7,890 nt of DNA from a bacterium (GCA_030017475.1 JASEIO010000052.1:1-7890), one strand, 5' to 3'; shown: positions 1 through 7,495, counted from the first letter of the stretch. Notes: generated by a model not told the origin, from the sequence alone. Translations and numbers: made by a program.

Positions 1-206
1 CCATCATTTTTAACCACAAATTTTTGGTTATTACTCATAGTAATTACTGAGCCAGGCCTCACTACACCAATATCCCATATGTCATTTCCTACCACCTGTA
101 TAGAAAGGGTCTGTAAAGCCGCCTTCACTGTTACAGTACCCTGTTCCGCAGCTTGAGCTGGGATTGAATTGATAAGTAAGATTAATAGAACCAATAAGTT
201 TCTCAT
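1..206 (-). CDS. Secreted protein of unknown function, N-terminal part (runs off left edge)
   Basis: The minus-strand frame opens at the ATG at 206-204 and stays open to the window edge (68 codons). A strong Shine-Dalgarno (AAAGGGGGA, complement of 214-222) lies 8 bases upstream and fixes the start. The protein begins MRNLLVLLILLINSIPAQA, a classic Sec signal peptide with likely cleavage after AQA (residue about 19). The mature part starts AEQGTVTVKAALQTLSIQVV and continues through WDIGVVRPGS to FVVKNDG. This looks like an extracytoplasmic beta-sandwich repeat of the kind with a 'W-x-x-G-x-V...G' strand followed by 'V-x-N-x-G', but I cannot name a family. Inference: a periplasmic, surface or pilin-like/adhesin-like secreted protein. 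It is transcribed divergently from the outer-membrane biogenesis operon, so a functional link is not implied. The reading frame and signal peptide are secure; the function is unknown. Confidence 0.8.
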   Translation of the reverse strand, partial: MRNLLVLLILLINSIPAQAAEQGTVTVKAALQTLSIQVVGNDIWDIGVVRPGSVITMSNNQKFVVKND

Positions 207-246
207 TTTTTAATCCCCCTTTCTTTCTAAATTTTGGTTATCTAAG

Positions 247-274
247 ATACTATTATAATTCTATCCTGTGTCAA
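247..274 (-). promoter_or_regulatory. Sigma70-like promoter for the leftward secreted-protein gene
   Basis: On the minus strand a perfect -35 box TTGACA (274-269) is followed after 16 bases by TAGTAT (252-247) as -10. A perfect TATAAT (257-252) overlaps it but would leave a spacer of only 11. Predicted transcription starts near 240, giving a leader of about 35 bases that includes the strong Shine-Dalgarno at 214-222. Assigned by consensus match and position only. Confidence 0.6.
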
Positions 275-364
275 CTAAAAAATTACACTTGCAAAAAACC
301 AGCGTGGATAAGGATTGGCAATTAGTATGGTGATCTTATATCGGATTTATAAAGACAAATTATC

Positions 365-394
365 TTGACTTGTTCAGTACCTTTATAGTATACT
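365..394 (+). promoter_or_regulatory. Sigma70-like promoter for the tonB-like/tamB/bamA/skp operon
   Basis: TTGACT (365-370) and TATACT (389-394) are separated by 18 bases. Each box matches the consensus in five of six positions. Transcription would start near 401, so the inverted heptamer repeat at 407-496 would form the extreme 5' leader of the operon mRNA. A weaker alternative lies upstream: TTGGCA at 315-320 with TATATC at 337-342, spacer 16. The rest of 275-364 shows no further structure that I can support. Confidence 0.6.
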
Positions 395-406
395 AATACT
401 AATATT

Positions 407-496
407 ATCAGAAATCGGATGGCAGAAGACAGAAAACAGATGATAGAAAGCAGGATAAAAGATTATCCTTTAAAATCTGACATCTGATTTCTGATG
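407..496. repeat. Inverted array of 7-bp tandem repeats in the operon leader
   Basis: Bases 407-455 divide into seven consecutive 7-mers with approximate consensus RNCAGAA (for example ATCAGAA, GGCAGAA, GACAGAA, AACAGAT). Bases 476-496 are three 7-mers in the opposite sense (TCTGACA, TCTGATT, TCTGATG). The outer arms 407-426 and 476-495 are inverted repeats matching at 18 of 20 positions; one mismatch would be a G-U pair in RNA. Between them, 452-458 and 463-469 (AGGATAA / TTATCCT) form a perfect 7-bp stem with a 4-base loop. No transposase or target-site duplication is visible. It lies just downstream of the predicted transcription start, so it could fold in the leader RNA. No T-run follows, so it is not a convincing terminator or attenuator. 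Confidence 0.75.
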
Positions 497-1345
497 TATG
501 GCCTTTGTATGCAAATGGAGATGTTTCAAAAAAGGACATTTGATATTTCGCTCATGCTATCTATTACTATTCATTCTGTAGTTGCATTAATCTTATCTTT
601 TATAGCGATATCGAGAGAGCTGCCCACTCCTCCAGAGATTATTGAGGTGGAAGTAATAGGGATAAAAGAACAGGCGAAAATTCCAAAGTTTCCATTTGAG
701 AAGGAAAAAACGGGGATGATTACTAAGTCTGGAAGAATAGGACAAAAAGTAGAAGTACTTTCTGCACATCCTATAGTTTCGTATAGGAAAGGGAAAGAGA
801 TTAGATCTATTTTAGGAAAAAGGGGGATAGAAAGGGATTTGGAGCTTTATTCTGAAACCAAAGATTTGGTGGAGATTGGTAGTGGAATGGGAGATGATAT
901 AATATTTAAGGAAGAATCTATAAGTGAAGGGAGTGGTAAAAAAATCTATGAAGAAGAGGAAGGATTAGTGAGAAGATCTTTAGGCAGTCATCTATTTGGT
1001 GAATCTTTGGTCCCAGGGGCAGAAAAGGAAGGGTGGGAATTGGAAAGAAGTACGCCTTTTCGTATGGAGATTACAGGCCCTACTTCAACCCGAAAGATCT
1101 TGTATATGAAAAAGTTTTCCTTGCCAAATTGGGTGGAAGAAAAAGGGATTTCTTTACAGGGAAGGTTAAGGTTCTTGGTAACACCTAACGGTGAGGTTTT
1201 TAATGTAGAGGTTTTGAATTCCTTTGGTTATCCGGAAATTGATAGGCTGGCAAGTAGAATGTTGCGAAATTGGCGATTTGAAAAACTACAAGATGAAGAA
1301 AATGTACAATGGGGAATAGTGGACGTTAAGATACAACTTAAATAG
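494..1345 (+). CDS. TonB-like energy transducer with C-terminal TonB domain
   Basis: A protein of up to 283 residues. One transmembrane helix (about residues 20-40) follows a short basic stretch (QKR). A charged, glycine/glutamate-rich periplasmic linker (about 45-200) follows, and a TonB C-terminal domain occupies about 205-283. That domain carries the typical pattern LPNWVEEKGI, then F-x-V-x-P-x-G-x-V, SFGYPEIDRLA and NWRFE. The helix contains S23 and H27 in the S-x3-H spacing that E. coli TonB uses (S16, H20) to couple to ExbB/ExbD. The Pro-rich EP/KP linker of classical TonB is absent. Start: the frame opens at ATG 494, but that codon is part of the repeat arm and has no Shine-Dalgarno. 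The in-frame ATGs at 509, 515 or 521 are at least as likely; 515 or 521 would place S-x3-H as in E. coli. It is probably the first operon gene, 17 bases before tamB. The domain call is secure; the partner and substrate are unknown. Confidence 0.85.
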   Translation: MYGLCMQMEMFQKRTFDISLMLSITIHSVVALILSFIAISRELPTPPEIIEVEVIGIKEQAKIPKFPFEKEKTGMITKSGRIGQKVEVLSAHPIVSYRKGKEIRSILGKRGIERDLELYSETKDLVEIGSGMGDDIIFKEESISEGSGKKIYEEEEGLVRRSLGSHLFGESLVPGAEKEGWELERSTPFRMEITGPTSTRKILYMKKFSLPNWVEEKGISLQGRLRFLVTPNGEVFNVEVLNSFGYPEIDRLASRMLRNWRFEKLQDEENVQWGIVDVKIQLK

Positions 1346-1362
1346 TCAGAAATGGTTTGGGA

Positions 1363-4300
1363 ATGAGTAGAAGGGGTAAATTTTTGTTATTGTTATTGAT
1401 TATTGTTATTTTGGGGAGTGGTATATATCTCTGCTGGAAGATAGGATTGGAGAAGATAAAAGAAAGGACAATAGTCAGTTTAAAAGAAGAGGTAGGAGCT
1501 ACGGTAATGATAGAGAAGGTTTATGGTAGATTTTTCAGGGATGTTGTCTTTGAAGGAGTAAGAGTCAGCCGAGAGGATGACAGATTTTTTGATATTCAAA
1601 GACTGGAGTTAAAATTTAGTTTATGGGATTTAATCAGAAAAGATCCATTTATAAAGAAGATAATTTTGATTAATCCAAGTTTTACATTAAATAGGGATAA
1701 GTTAGTGAAGTGGAAATGGATTGATTACCTAAAAAAGGACATTCACTTTTCTAAGCCAATAAAAATCATGGTTAAAAATGGGGAGGTAAACATTTCGGAT
1801 TACCCCCGAGGCAAAGATACCTCTTTTAGGAATATCCATGGCTATATAGATTTAAATAGATTAAATCTTTCTTTCAATTGGAAGGATATTCAAATCAATG
1901 TCAAAGGACGTATCAATTTTAATAACAAAAGGATGAATCTTGAGCTAATAACTAATGAGTTTAATGCAAAGGATTTAAAAGAGCTGTTTTTTGTCAATAA
2001 GCAGCCAAAGAGTAAGGTATGGGTAAATTTAGAAGATCTGAGTTTAACAACTAAGTTCCGTGGAATTATGAACTATTCTGATTTTGCGGTTCAAGGGATA
2101 ATAGAATTTCCTTTATTGGCAATACGAAAGAAGGTAGAAAAGGTCCTGCCATCTTTATGGGCTAATATTAGATATAGTAATCGTATCTTAGAAATTAACC
2201 ATTTAAGGTTTGGTGAAGGTTGCACTTTACAGGGAAAAGTTGATTGGACAAAGAGACCTGCTTTAGACCTTCGAATGACTTGTAGCGAAGCCTCCACAAA
2301 ACCCCTTTTTATATTAGCTGGTATAGAGGATTTAGGATACCACCTTGCGGGTAGCTTATGGATGAAAGGCCCTATAGATAGCCTTCAATATCGAGGTGAT
2401 TTATCTCTACAAAACCAAAGGCAAACAGGTAAAAAAATCCACATTGTATTTTCTGGACAAGGGGAAGATATTGAATTAAGAGGGGTGCGAGAAAAGGAGA
2501 TCTTTACCTCACGAGGAAAGGTCTTTTATAAATCCAAGAGATTCTCTAATATCCGGGACAGAGAATCTGAAATCCCTTTTCAGTTTTCAGGTTTTTTGAG
2601 AGATTTTTGCTTGGCAGGTTTTAATATAAGTTCAAACCTTTTTCTTCAAGGAAGATTAGTGAAAGACTCATCCTTCATAAATCTTACCTTACGTGATTTT
2701 TCGCTTGATAAAAGGAAGAAAATAGGTAGGATAATTACAGATATATCCTTCAAAAAGAAACACCTAACCTTATCAAGTGTCTTCTCCAATGGATATTCAA
2801 TTCTTGGTGATGCTACATTTGTTACTACAAAAAAGGTAGATATACATAGGTTATTGATTCGTTATAAAGAAAAAGGGGAAATAAACACTAAAGGAGAATT
2901 GAACTTGGCCAATTATCAGGTAAGATTGAAAGGGGATATCAACGAGTTAAAGGTAGGAAATGTTCCCTTTACAGGAAAGGTTCTTTCGGAATTTGAATTA
3001 AGGGATAACCCCTTTTTTCTTAAACAGCTAAAGATTAAATCCTTAGAAGGAACAGATCTCTTTCTTACAGGTAGTATTTGGAAAACACTTGATTTAAGAT
3101 TTAAGGTTAGGAATGGTAGATTTTCCGATTTGGTGAAAGAATGGGGAGGTAATTTTGAGTTTTCTGGGAAAATAGAAGGAGATTTAGATAATCCTAAGGT
3201 TTCTGGAACGATTTTCTCAAATTCTTTAAATATAAAGGATAAAAGAATCGATAGATTATCTGGAAATATTTCTTATAGTGGAAAGGTTGTAAAACTTTTA
3301 TCTATCAGATTGGGGTCAGGAATTTTATTAAAGGGAGAGATTGATTGCTTAACATCCAAGTTACTTGGAAAGCTATACCTCAATAGGGTCAGAAACCTAT
3401 TTTCTTGCCTTCCAGGGACCTATGAAACAAGTGGGATAATCGATTTAACTGGATCTCTTTCCTCTCCACGCATCTCTGGTGATCTATCTTTCTCTCGCAT
3501 CAACATACCAGGAGTAAGTGCTGAAAAAGGGTACCTTAAGTTTTCTTTTGAAGATGACAAATTCGAAACCTCTAAGTTCTATATTATTCAAAAGGAAGGT
3601 TATTTCATAATTAATAGATGCGAAGTAGATTTTAAACATAAAACAACTAAAATGGATGGGAATTTTAAAGATTTTCAAATAACAAAGATTTCGCTCTCTT
3701 GTAATTTTCGCCTTTCAAACAATCAATTTATAGTTAAAGATATAGTATTTTTGAAGAAGTATAGATTTAAAGAATTAAGGACTTATCTAAATTATAGTGG
3801 AAAAGAGCTAAAATTTACATTAGATGGAAAAAGTGGACTAATCGGAACGATACGGTTTCAAGATAACGTAGTTATAGACGGACTTGAGTTATGGAAAGAA
3901 GGGGTAAAAGTGGGTGAAGTTTCAGGTAATGTTAATATAAAGGATAAGAACTGCGACTTGGACGTGAAGCTTTTGGATTTAAAACTATCCTATTCTTCAT
4001 CTGAAGAGGAGATTTTATGTTTTTTAGATTCCTACCTTCACATATTTGGCCCCCTTAATTCACCAAATCTTGATGGAGAAATTTTTGTAAATGGAAACTT
4101 GCGCCTTCCATTTTTAGCTGATGAAATTAGAGATTTTAGTACCCATATCTTGGTAAAGGATGGTTTTTTTAAGATTTCCAGTTTCCGTGCGGATATTGGA
4201 AAGGGTAATCTACGGATAGACAGCCCTTCGGACTTCACCTTAGAAAGGCTTAATCTAACAATATCTACTGATTATATAAAGGTTAATCTTAAAGATTTCT

Positions 4301-5220
4301 TAGAAGGATTAGTGAAATTCAAGATTTCGGTTTCTGGTACATATGAAAGACCCTGTTTTACAGGAGAGATCTTGTTTCGGAACACAAGTTTTACCTATCC
4401 ATATCCAGAAAAGGGAAGGTATAAATTCTTGCATGATTGTGAGTTTGATGTTAAACTTATTGCCTGGAAAAACATTAAATATTATAATGATTATGTTAAG
4501 GCATACATTAAAGAAAAAGATTCCATTATACTTAGGGGAAAAGGAGGAGATGTTACGGTTTTAGGTAAGGTGAGCTCAAAAAGAGGTAGGTTTGAATATC
4601 TTGGGACAGAATTTAAGATAATAAAGGCAAGTTTAAGATTTCAAGCAAATGAAAGACCCTATATTGATGCTCAAGGGAAAGCAAAGATTGGAGATACAGA
4701 GATACTATTGACCTATAGCGGGAGTCTATCTTCAAAGCCGGTTCTTTCCTGTTTAAACAACCCAGAAAAGACTGAGGAGGAATTGGTTAGATTATTGCGT
4801 TATGGTCGGGATTATGGAAGTTTAAATGAAGCCACATTGGACGAGCTTTTAAGAGTAGGGATAGCAAGATTAGTAGGACGAGGATTAGACTCCAGGCTTT
4901 TAAATCCTATTGAAAGAAGATTGGGTAGGTTTTTAAAATTGGATGTGGATCTTAAATTCCCTATTGTAGAAGGTGTTATAAAAGAATCAGTTGGGGAAGA
5001 GAAGAAAACGGAAGAGTTGACAGAACTCGATTTAGGTAAATATATTACAGATGATTTGTATCTTATCTACAAAGGAACCTTAAAAGAGAGGATAGGATTG
5101 AGGCATGAATTGGGATTCCAGTATTATCTACCTAATGGAGAGACGATTAAATATAGATACAAACCAGATGAAAAGCATAAGGGGCATGAGATTACTATTG
5201 AAAAGGAAATCCAGTTTTAG
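1363..5220 (+). CDS. tamB: TamB-like (AsmA/DUF490 superfamily) periplasm-spanning protein
   Basis: A 1285-residue protein from ATG 1363, close to E. coli TamB in length. An N-terminal signal anchor (about residues 7-26, FLLLLLIIVILGSG) follows SRRGK. Residues about 30-115 resemble the AsmA-like start: a segment of the type 'V-x-IEKVYGRFFRDVVFEGVRV', then 'INPSFTLNRD'. A long stretch of repeated beta-strands fills the middle, as in the lipid-conducting groove of this superfamily. The C-terminal TamB domain is clear at about 1060-1285: GGDVTVLGKVSSKRG, then LGKYITDDLYLIYKG near 1224, ending in a terminal Phe. Known role of the family: inner-membrane-anchored protein working with an Omp85 partner in outer-membrane protein assembly and phospholipid transport. 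Here the partner is most likely the adjacent BamA, since no TamA is present. An in-frame TTG at 1357 is an alternative start. Neither start has a good Shine-Dalgarno, so translational coupling to the upstream gene (17-base gap) is likely. Confidence 0.9.
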   Translation: MSRRGKFLLLLLIIVILGSGIYLCWKIGLEKIKERTIVSLKEEVGATVMIEKVYGRFFRDVVFEGVRVSREDDRFFDIQRLELKFSLWDLIRKDPFIKKIILINPSFTLNRDKLVKWKWIDYLKKDIHFSKPIKIMVKNGEVNISDYPRGKDTSFRNIHGYIDLNRLNLSFNWKDIQINVKGRINFNNKRMNLELITNEFNAKDLKELFFVNKQPKSKVWVNLEDLSLTTKFRGIMNYSDFAVQGIIEFPLLAIRKKVEKVLPSLWANIRYSNRILEINHLRFGEGCTLQGKVDWTKRPALDLRMTCSEASTKPLFILAGIEDLGYHLAGSLWMKGPIDSLQYRGDLSLQNQRQTGKKIHIVFSGQGEDIELRGVREKEIFTSRGKVFYKSKRFSNIRDRESEIPFQFSGFLRDFCLAGFNISSNLFLQGRLVKDSSFINLTLRDFSLDKRKKIGRIITDISFKKKHLTLSSVFSNGYSILGDATFVTTKKVDIHRLLIRYKEKGEINTKGELNLANYQVRLKGDINELKVGNVPFTGKVLSEFELRDNPFFLKQLKIKSLEGTDLFLTGSIWKTLDLRFKVRNGRFSDLVKEWGGNFEFSGKIEGDLDNPKVSGTIFSNSLNIKDKRIDRLSGNISYSGKVVKLLSIRLGSGILLKGEIDCLTSKLLGKLYLNRVRNLFSCLPGTYETSGIIDLTGSLSSPRISGDLSFSRINIPGVSAEKGYLKFSFEDDKFETSKFYIIQKEGYFIINRCEVDFKHKTTKMDGNFKDFQITKISLSCNFRLSNNQFIVKDIVFLKKYRFKELRTYLNYSGKELKFTLDGKSGLIGTIRFQDNVVIDGLELWKEGVKVGEVSGNVNIKDKNCDLDVKLLDLKLSYSSSEEEILCFLDSYLHIFGPLNSPNLDGEIFVNGNLRLPFLADEIRDFSTHILVKDGFFKISSFRADIGKGNLRIDSPSDFTLERLNLTISTDYIKVNLKDFLEGLVKFKISVSGTYERPCFTGEILFRNTSFTYPYPEKGRYKFLHDCEFDVKLIAWKNIKYYNDYVKAYIKEKDSIILRGKGGDVTVLGKVSSKRGRFEYLGTEFKIIKASLRFQANERPYIDAQGKAKIGDTEILLTYSGSLSSKPVLSCLNNPEKTEEELVRLLRYGRDYGSLNEATLDELLRVGIARLVGRGLDSRLLNPIERRLGRFLKLDVDLKFPIVEGVIKESVGEEKKTEELTELDLGKYITDDLYLIYKGTLKERIGLRHELGFQYYLPNGETIKYRYKPDEKHKGHEITIEKEIQF

Positions 5221-5224
5221 AACC

Positions 5225-5242
5225 ACGGATTATACGGATTAG
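5225..5242 (+). repeat. Two tandem copies of a 9-bp repeat, ACGGATTAN, before bamA
   Basis: ACGGATTAT (5225-5233) is followed directly by ACGGATTAG (5234-5242), differing only at the last base. It fills most of the 30-base tamB-bamA gap. Its last bases run into the bamA Shine-Dalgarno (AGGAAGAG, 5241-5248), which starts inside the second copy. A related pair follows bamA at 7450-7467. Confidence 0.6.
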
Positions 5243-5250
5243 GAAGAGTT

Positions 5251-7446
5251 ATGTCAAAGAGGATCACTATTCTTTTACTGTCTAGTGTCTACGGTCTACT
5301 GTCTACTAATTTAGCCTTTGCTGAAAAGATAACCGATATAGTGGTTGAAGGGGTGGAAAAGGATGTAATCTTAAAGGTAATTACCATAAAGGTAGGAGAT
5401 GAATTTTCTAAGGATAGGTTAAGGGAGGATATTTCATCAATCTATAAATTGGGTAGATTTAGGGATATAAAGGTTAAAATCGAAGAAGGGGTATTAACCT
5501 TTATAGTAGAGGAAAATCCCCGGATTTCAAAGATAACCTTTACTGGTAATGAAAATTTTGACGAAGATGAGTTAAAAAAGGTGGCTAAATTGAAGGATGA
5601 GGATTTCTTCTTGGAAAATTTGTTAAAAGAGGCTTGCTTTAGATTGATTGATTATTATAAAAAGAAAGGTTTTTATGAGGTTAAGGTAGAGGAGAATGTA
5701 GAATCGGGAGAGGATAATGAACAGATTATTATTAGCTTTTTTATTACAGAAGGAAGGAAGGCGAAGATAAGTAAAATTGTATTCAATGGTAATAAGCTTT
5801 TTTCTTCCTGGAGATTAAGATGGGAGATGAAAACGAAACGAGGGGGGCCATATTTTGAGGAAAGATTGAATGAGGATTTAGAGAGGATTGCTTCGCTCTA
5901 TAGGAAAAAGGGATATCCTTTGGTGGAAGTGAATAAGAAGGTTACTTACAGCGAAGAGGATAAAGGTCTTGTTATTGATATTGATATAAAAGAAGATCAA
6001 GAATTCTTGATAGGGAATGTTCGGTTTTTTGGAAATAGGATATTTTCGGATGAAGAACTTTATAGGCCTTTTAAAGATACGACTTCTGAGATATATACCT
6101 TGGCGACTTTACAAGAAAGAAAAGGGGATATCTATAACCTTTACTCCTCATCTGGATATATGGGTGTAGAGGTTGATATATTTCCGTTTGTTGATTCAGA
6201 AAATGGGAAAATAGATCTTGTTATAAATATAGATGAAGGAGAGAGGACATATATAGAAGATATTATGGTTTCGGGAAACGTAAAGACAAAGGATAGGGTA
6301 ATATTACGTGAGATTCTATTTAAAAAAGGAGAATTATTTAATGGAGAGAAACTGGAGAAATCCCGTATAAAGCTCATGCAATTGGGTTTTTTTGAGTTTG
6401 TGGATATGAATATTTTACCAGGAAGTTCAGAAGATAGAATAATAATAAACATAATGGTTCAAGAAAGATCAACAGGAACAGCTAATTTAGGAGCTGGGTG
6501 GAACTCTGAGAAAGGCTGGATTGGAACTTTAGAGATTGCAGAAAGAAACCTATTTGGCAGAGGATATTTGATAAATTCTAAAGTTGAACGCAGTAAAGAA
6601 TCAACTGATTATACCATAGGTTTTACTAACCCCTGGTTTTTTGGAACAAGGACATCTATTGGATTTGATATATATGATAAGACCTGGAGGAGAAAAGAAG
6701 AGGGGTATTATGAAAGAAGAACAGGAGGAGGTTTAAAGATAGGAAGATCGATTGAAACCTTTAATAAGGTCCATCTTAAATATAAATTTGAAGAGGTAAG
6801 AGAGAAGGATATCGATAAAGGTCACCCAAGATTTAGTGATGAGGCAAAAACCACTTCTTCTATTACCCTTCAATTGATAAGGGATACAAGGGATAATATA
6901 TTCGATACTACATCAGGTTATATAATCTCTTTACAGGATGAACTGGCTGGTGGATTTTTAGGAGGAGATATTGATTTTAACAAACAGATTATAGAGGCGA
7001 GTTATTTCATTAAGACATTCTGGGAGTTCACGTTAGGTCTGCATGGAAAATTAGGCAAAATAGAAAATCCAATCAGTAGCAAGGAGATTCCTGATTATGA
7101 AAGGTTTTATTTAGGTGGAGCATATACCATAAGGGGGTATAAATTGAGAAGTATTCATTTAATGGATGAGAGTGGAAAGGCGAGAGGTGGAAGATCGATG
7201 GTTTTATTTAACATAGAATATAGATTTCCCTTAGCAAAACCTGTAACCGCTGCCTTATTCTTTGATGCGGGAAATTCTTTTTTGGATTATATCGATATGA
7301 GTAACTTAAGATGGGGCTATGGATTTGGGATAAGGCTTGATACACCAATGGGACCAATAAGGTTAGATTATACATTGGAGAATGATAAAAAACAAGAACC
7401 TGGGGACCAGGAGAGATTCCAGTTCTCTATTGGTTCTTCATTTTAA
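5251..7446 (+). CDS. bamA: Outer-membrane protein assembly factor BamA (Omp85)
   Basis: A 731-residue protein. A Sec signal peptide (residues 1-24, cleavage after AFA) is followed by five POTRA domains at about 25-89, 91-168, 171-249, 252-330 and 333-405. Several contain the 'G-N-x-x-F' turn (GNENF, GNKLF, GNRIF). The Omp85 beta-barrel occupies about 406-731. Barrel signatures are IRGY (627-630, the conserved VRGF/IRGY loop-6 motif), FDAGN (671-675), GPIRLDY (701-707) and a C-terminal Phe. E. coli BamA is about 810 residues; this one is shorter, mostly in the barrel loops. It is the essential core of the BAM complex, folding and inserting barrel proteins into the outer membrane. Start: ATG 5251 has Shine-Dalgarno AGGAAGAG at 5241-5248 and gives a complete signal peptide. 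tamB upstream and skp downstream support BamA over TamA. Oddity: the signal-peptide core is encoded by a 7-bp tandem repeat (5274-5308). Confidence 0.95.
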   Translation: MSKRITILLLSSVYGLLSTNLAFAEKITDIVVEGVEKDVILKVITIKVGDEFSKDRLREDISSIYKLGRFRDIKVKIEEGVLTFIVEENPRISKITFTGNENFDEDELKKVAKLKDEDFFLENLLKEACFRLIDYYKKKGFYEVKVEENVESGEDNEQIIISFFITEGRKAKISKIVFNGNKLFSSWRLRWEMKTKRGGPYFEERLNEDLERIASLYRKKGYPLVEVNKKVTYSEEDKGLVIDIDIKEDQEFLIGNVRFFGNRIFSDEELYRPFKDTTSEIYTLATLQERKGDIYNLYSSSGYMGVEVDIFPFVDSENGKIDLVINIDEGERTYIEDIMVSGNVKTKDRVILREILFKKGELFNGEKLEKSRIKLMQLGFFEFVDMNILPGSSEDRIIINIMVQERSTGTANLGAGWNSEKGWIGTLEIAERNLFGRGYLINSKVERSKESTDYTIGFTNPWFFGTRTSIGFDIYDKTWRRKEEGYYERRTGGGLKIGRSIETFNKVHLKYKFEEVREKDIDKGHPRFSDEAKTTSSITLQLIRDTRDNIFDTTSGYIISLQDELAGGFLGGDIDFNKQIIEASYFIKTFWEFTLGLHGKLGKIENPISSKEIPDYERFYLGGAYTIRGYKLRSIHLMDESGKARGGRSMVLFNIEYRFPLAKPVTAALFFDAGNSFLDYIDMSNLRWGYGFGIRLDTPMGPIRLDYTLENDKKQEPGDQERFQFSIGSSF
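5274..5308 (+). repeat. Five tandem 7-bp repeats inside the bamA signal-peptide codons
   Basis: The units start at 5274, 5281, 5288, 5295 and 5302. They are variants of TCTACTG (TTTACTG, TCTAGTG, TCTACGG, TCTACTG, TCTACTA), each one or two bases from consensus. The reverse complement reads as GACAGTA units, close to the GACAGAA units of the leader array at 407-455. Because 7 is not a multiple of 3, the frame rotates through the units. They encode roughly residues 8-20, the hydrophobic core of the signal peptide (LLLSSVYGLLSTN). Confidence 0.75.
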
Positions 7447-7449
7447 AAT

Positions 7450-7485
7450 ACAGATTACACCGATTAAGATCGCTAAAGCATCTGT
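7450..7485 (+). repeat. Two 9-bp repeats (ACnGATTAn) with an inverted partial copy after bamA
   Basis: ACAGATTAC (7450-7458) is followed directly by ACCGATTAA (7459-7467), the same family as 5225-5242. ATCTGT at 7480-7485 is the inverted complement of ACAGAT at 7450-7455, so a 6-bp stem with a long loop is possible. A small bulged hairpin (7468-7482, loop TAAA) could form inside. No T-run follows, so it is not a convincing intrinsic terminator and the operon may read through. Confidence 0.55.
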
Positions 7486-7495
7486 GTAGTAATTA

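Noticed and set aside
452-478. Hairpin 452-469 followed by a few T residues, as a possible terminator or attenuator
   Set aside because: The stem is only 7 bp and AT-rich, and what follows is TTTAAAAT rather than a T-run.
407-496. CRISPR array or insertion-sequence end
   Set aside because: Units are 7 bp with no spacers, there is no transposase frame nearby and no target-site duplication is visible.
1352-1366. Four-codon mini-frame (ATG 1352 to TGA 1364-1366) overlapping the tamB ATG as ATGA
   Set aside because: It could allow re-initiation at tamB, but it has no Shine-Dalgarno and four codons can arise by chance. The short gap after the TonB-like gene explains coupling equally well.
2091-2297. 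Minus-strand open frame of 68 codons inside tamB
   Set aside because: It lies entirely within the strongly supported tamB frame, has no signal peptide, domain or ribosome binding site, and looks like an antisense shadow. The same holds for 3484-3678, 4038-4238 and 6141-6452.
4343-4564. Plus-strand 73-codon frame overlapping tamB in another frame
   Set aside because: It falls inside the conserved C-terminal part of tamB; its translation shows no family features.
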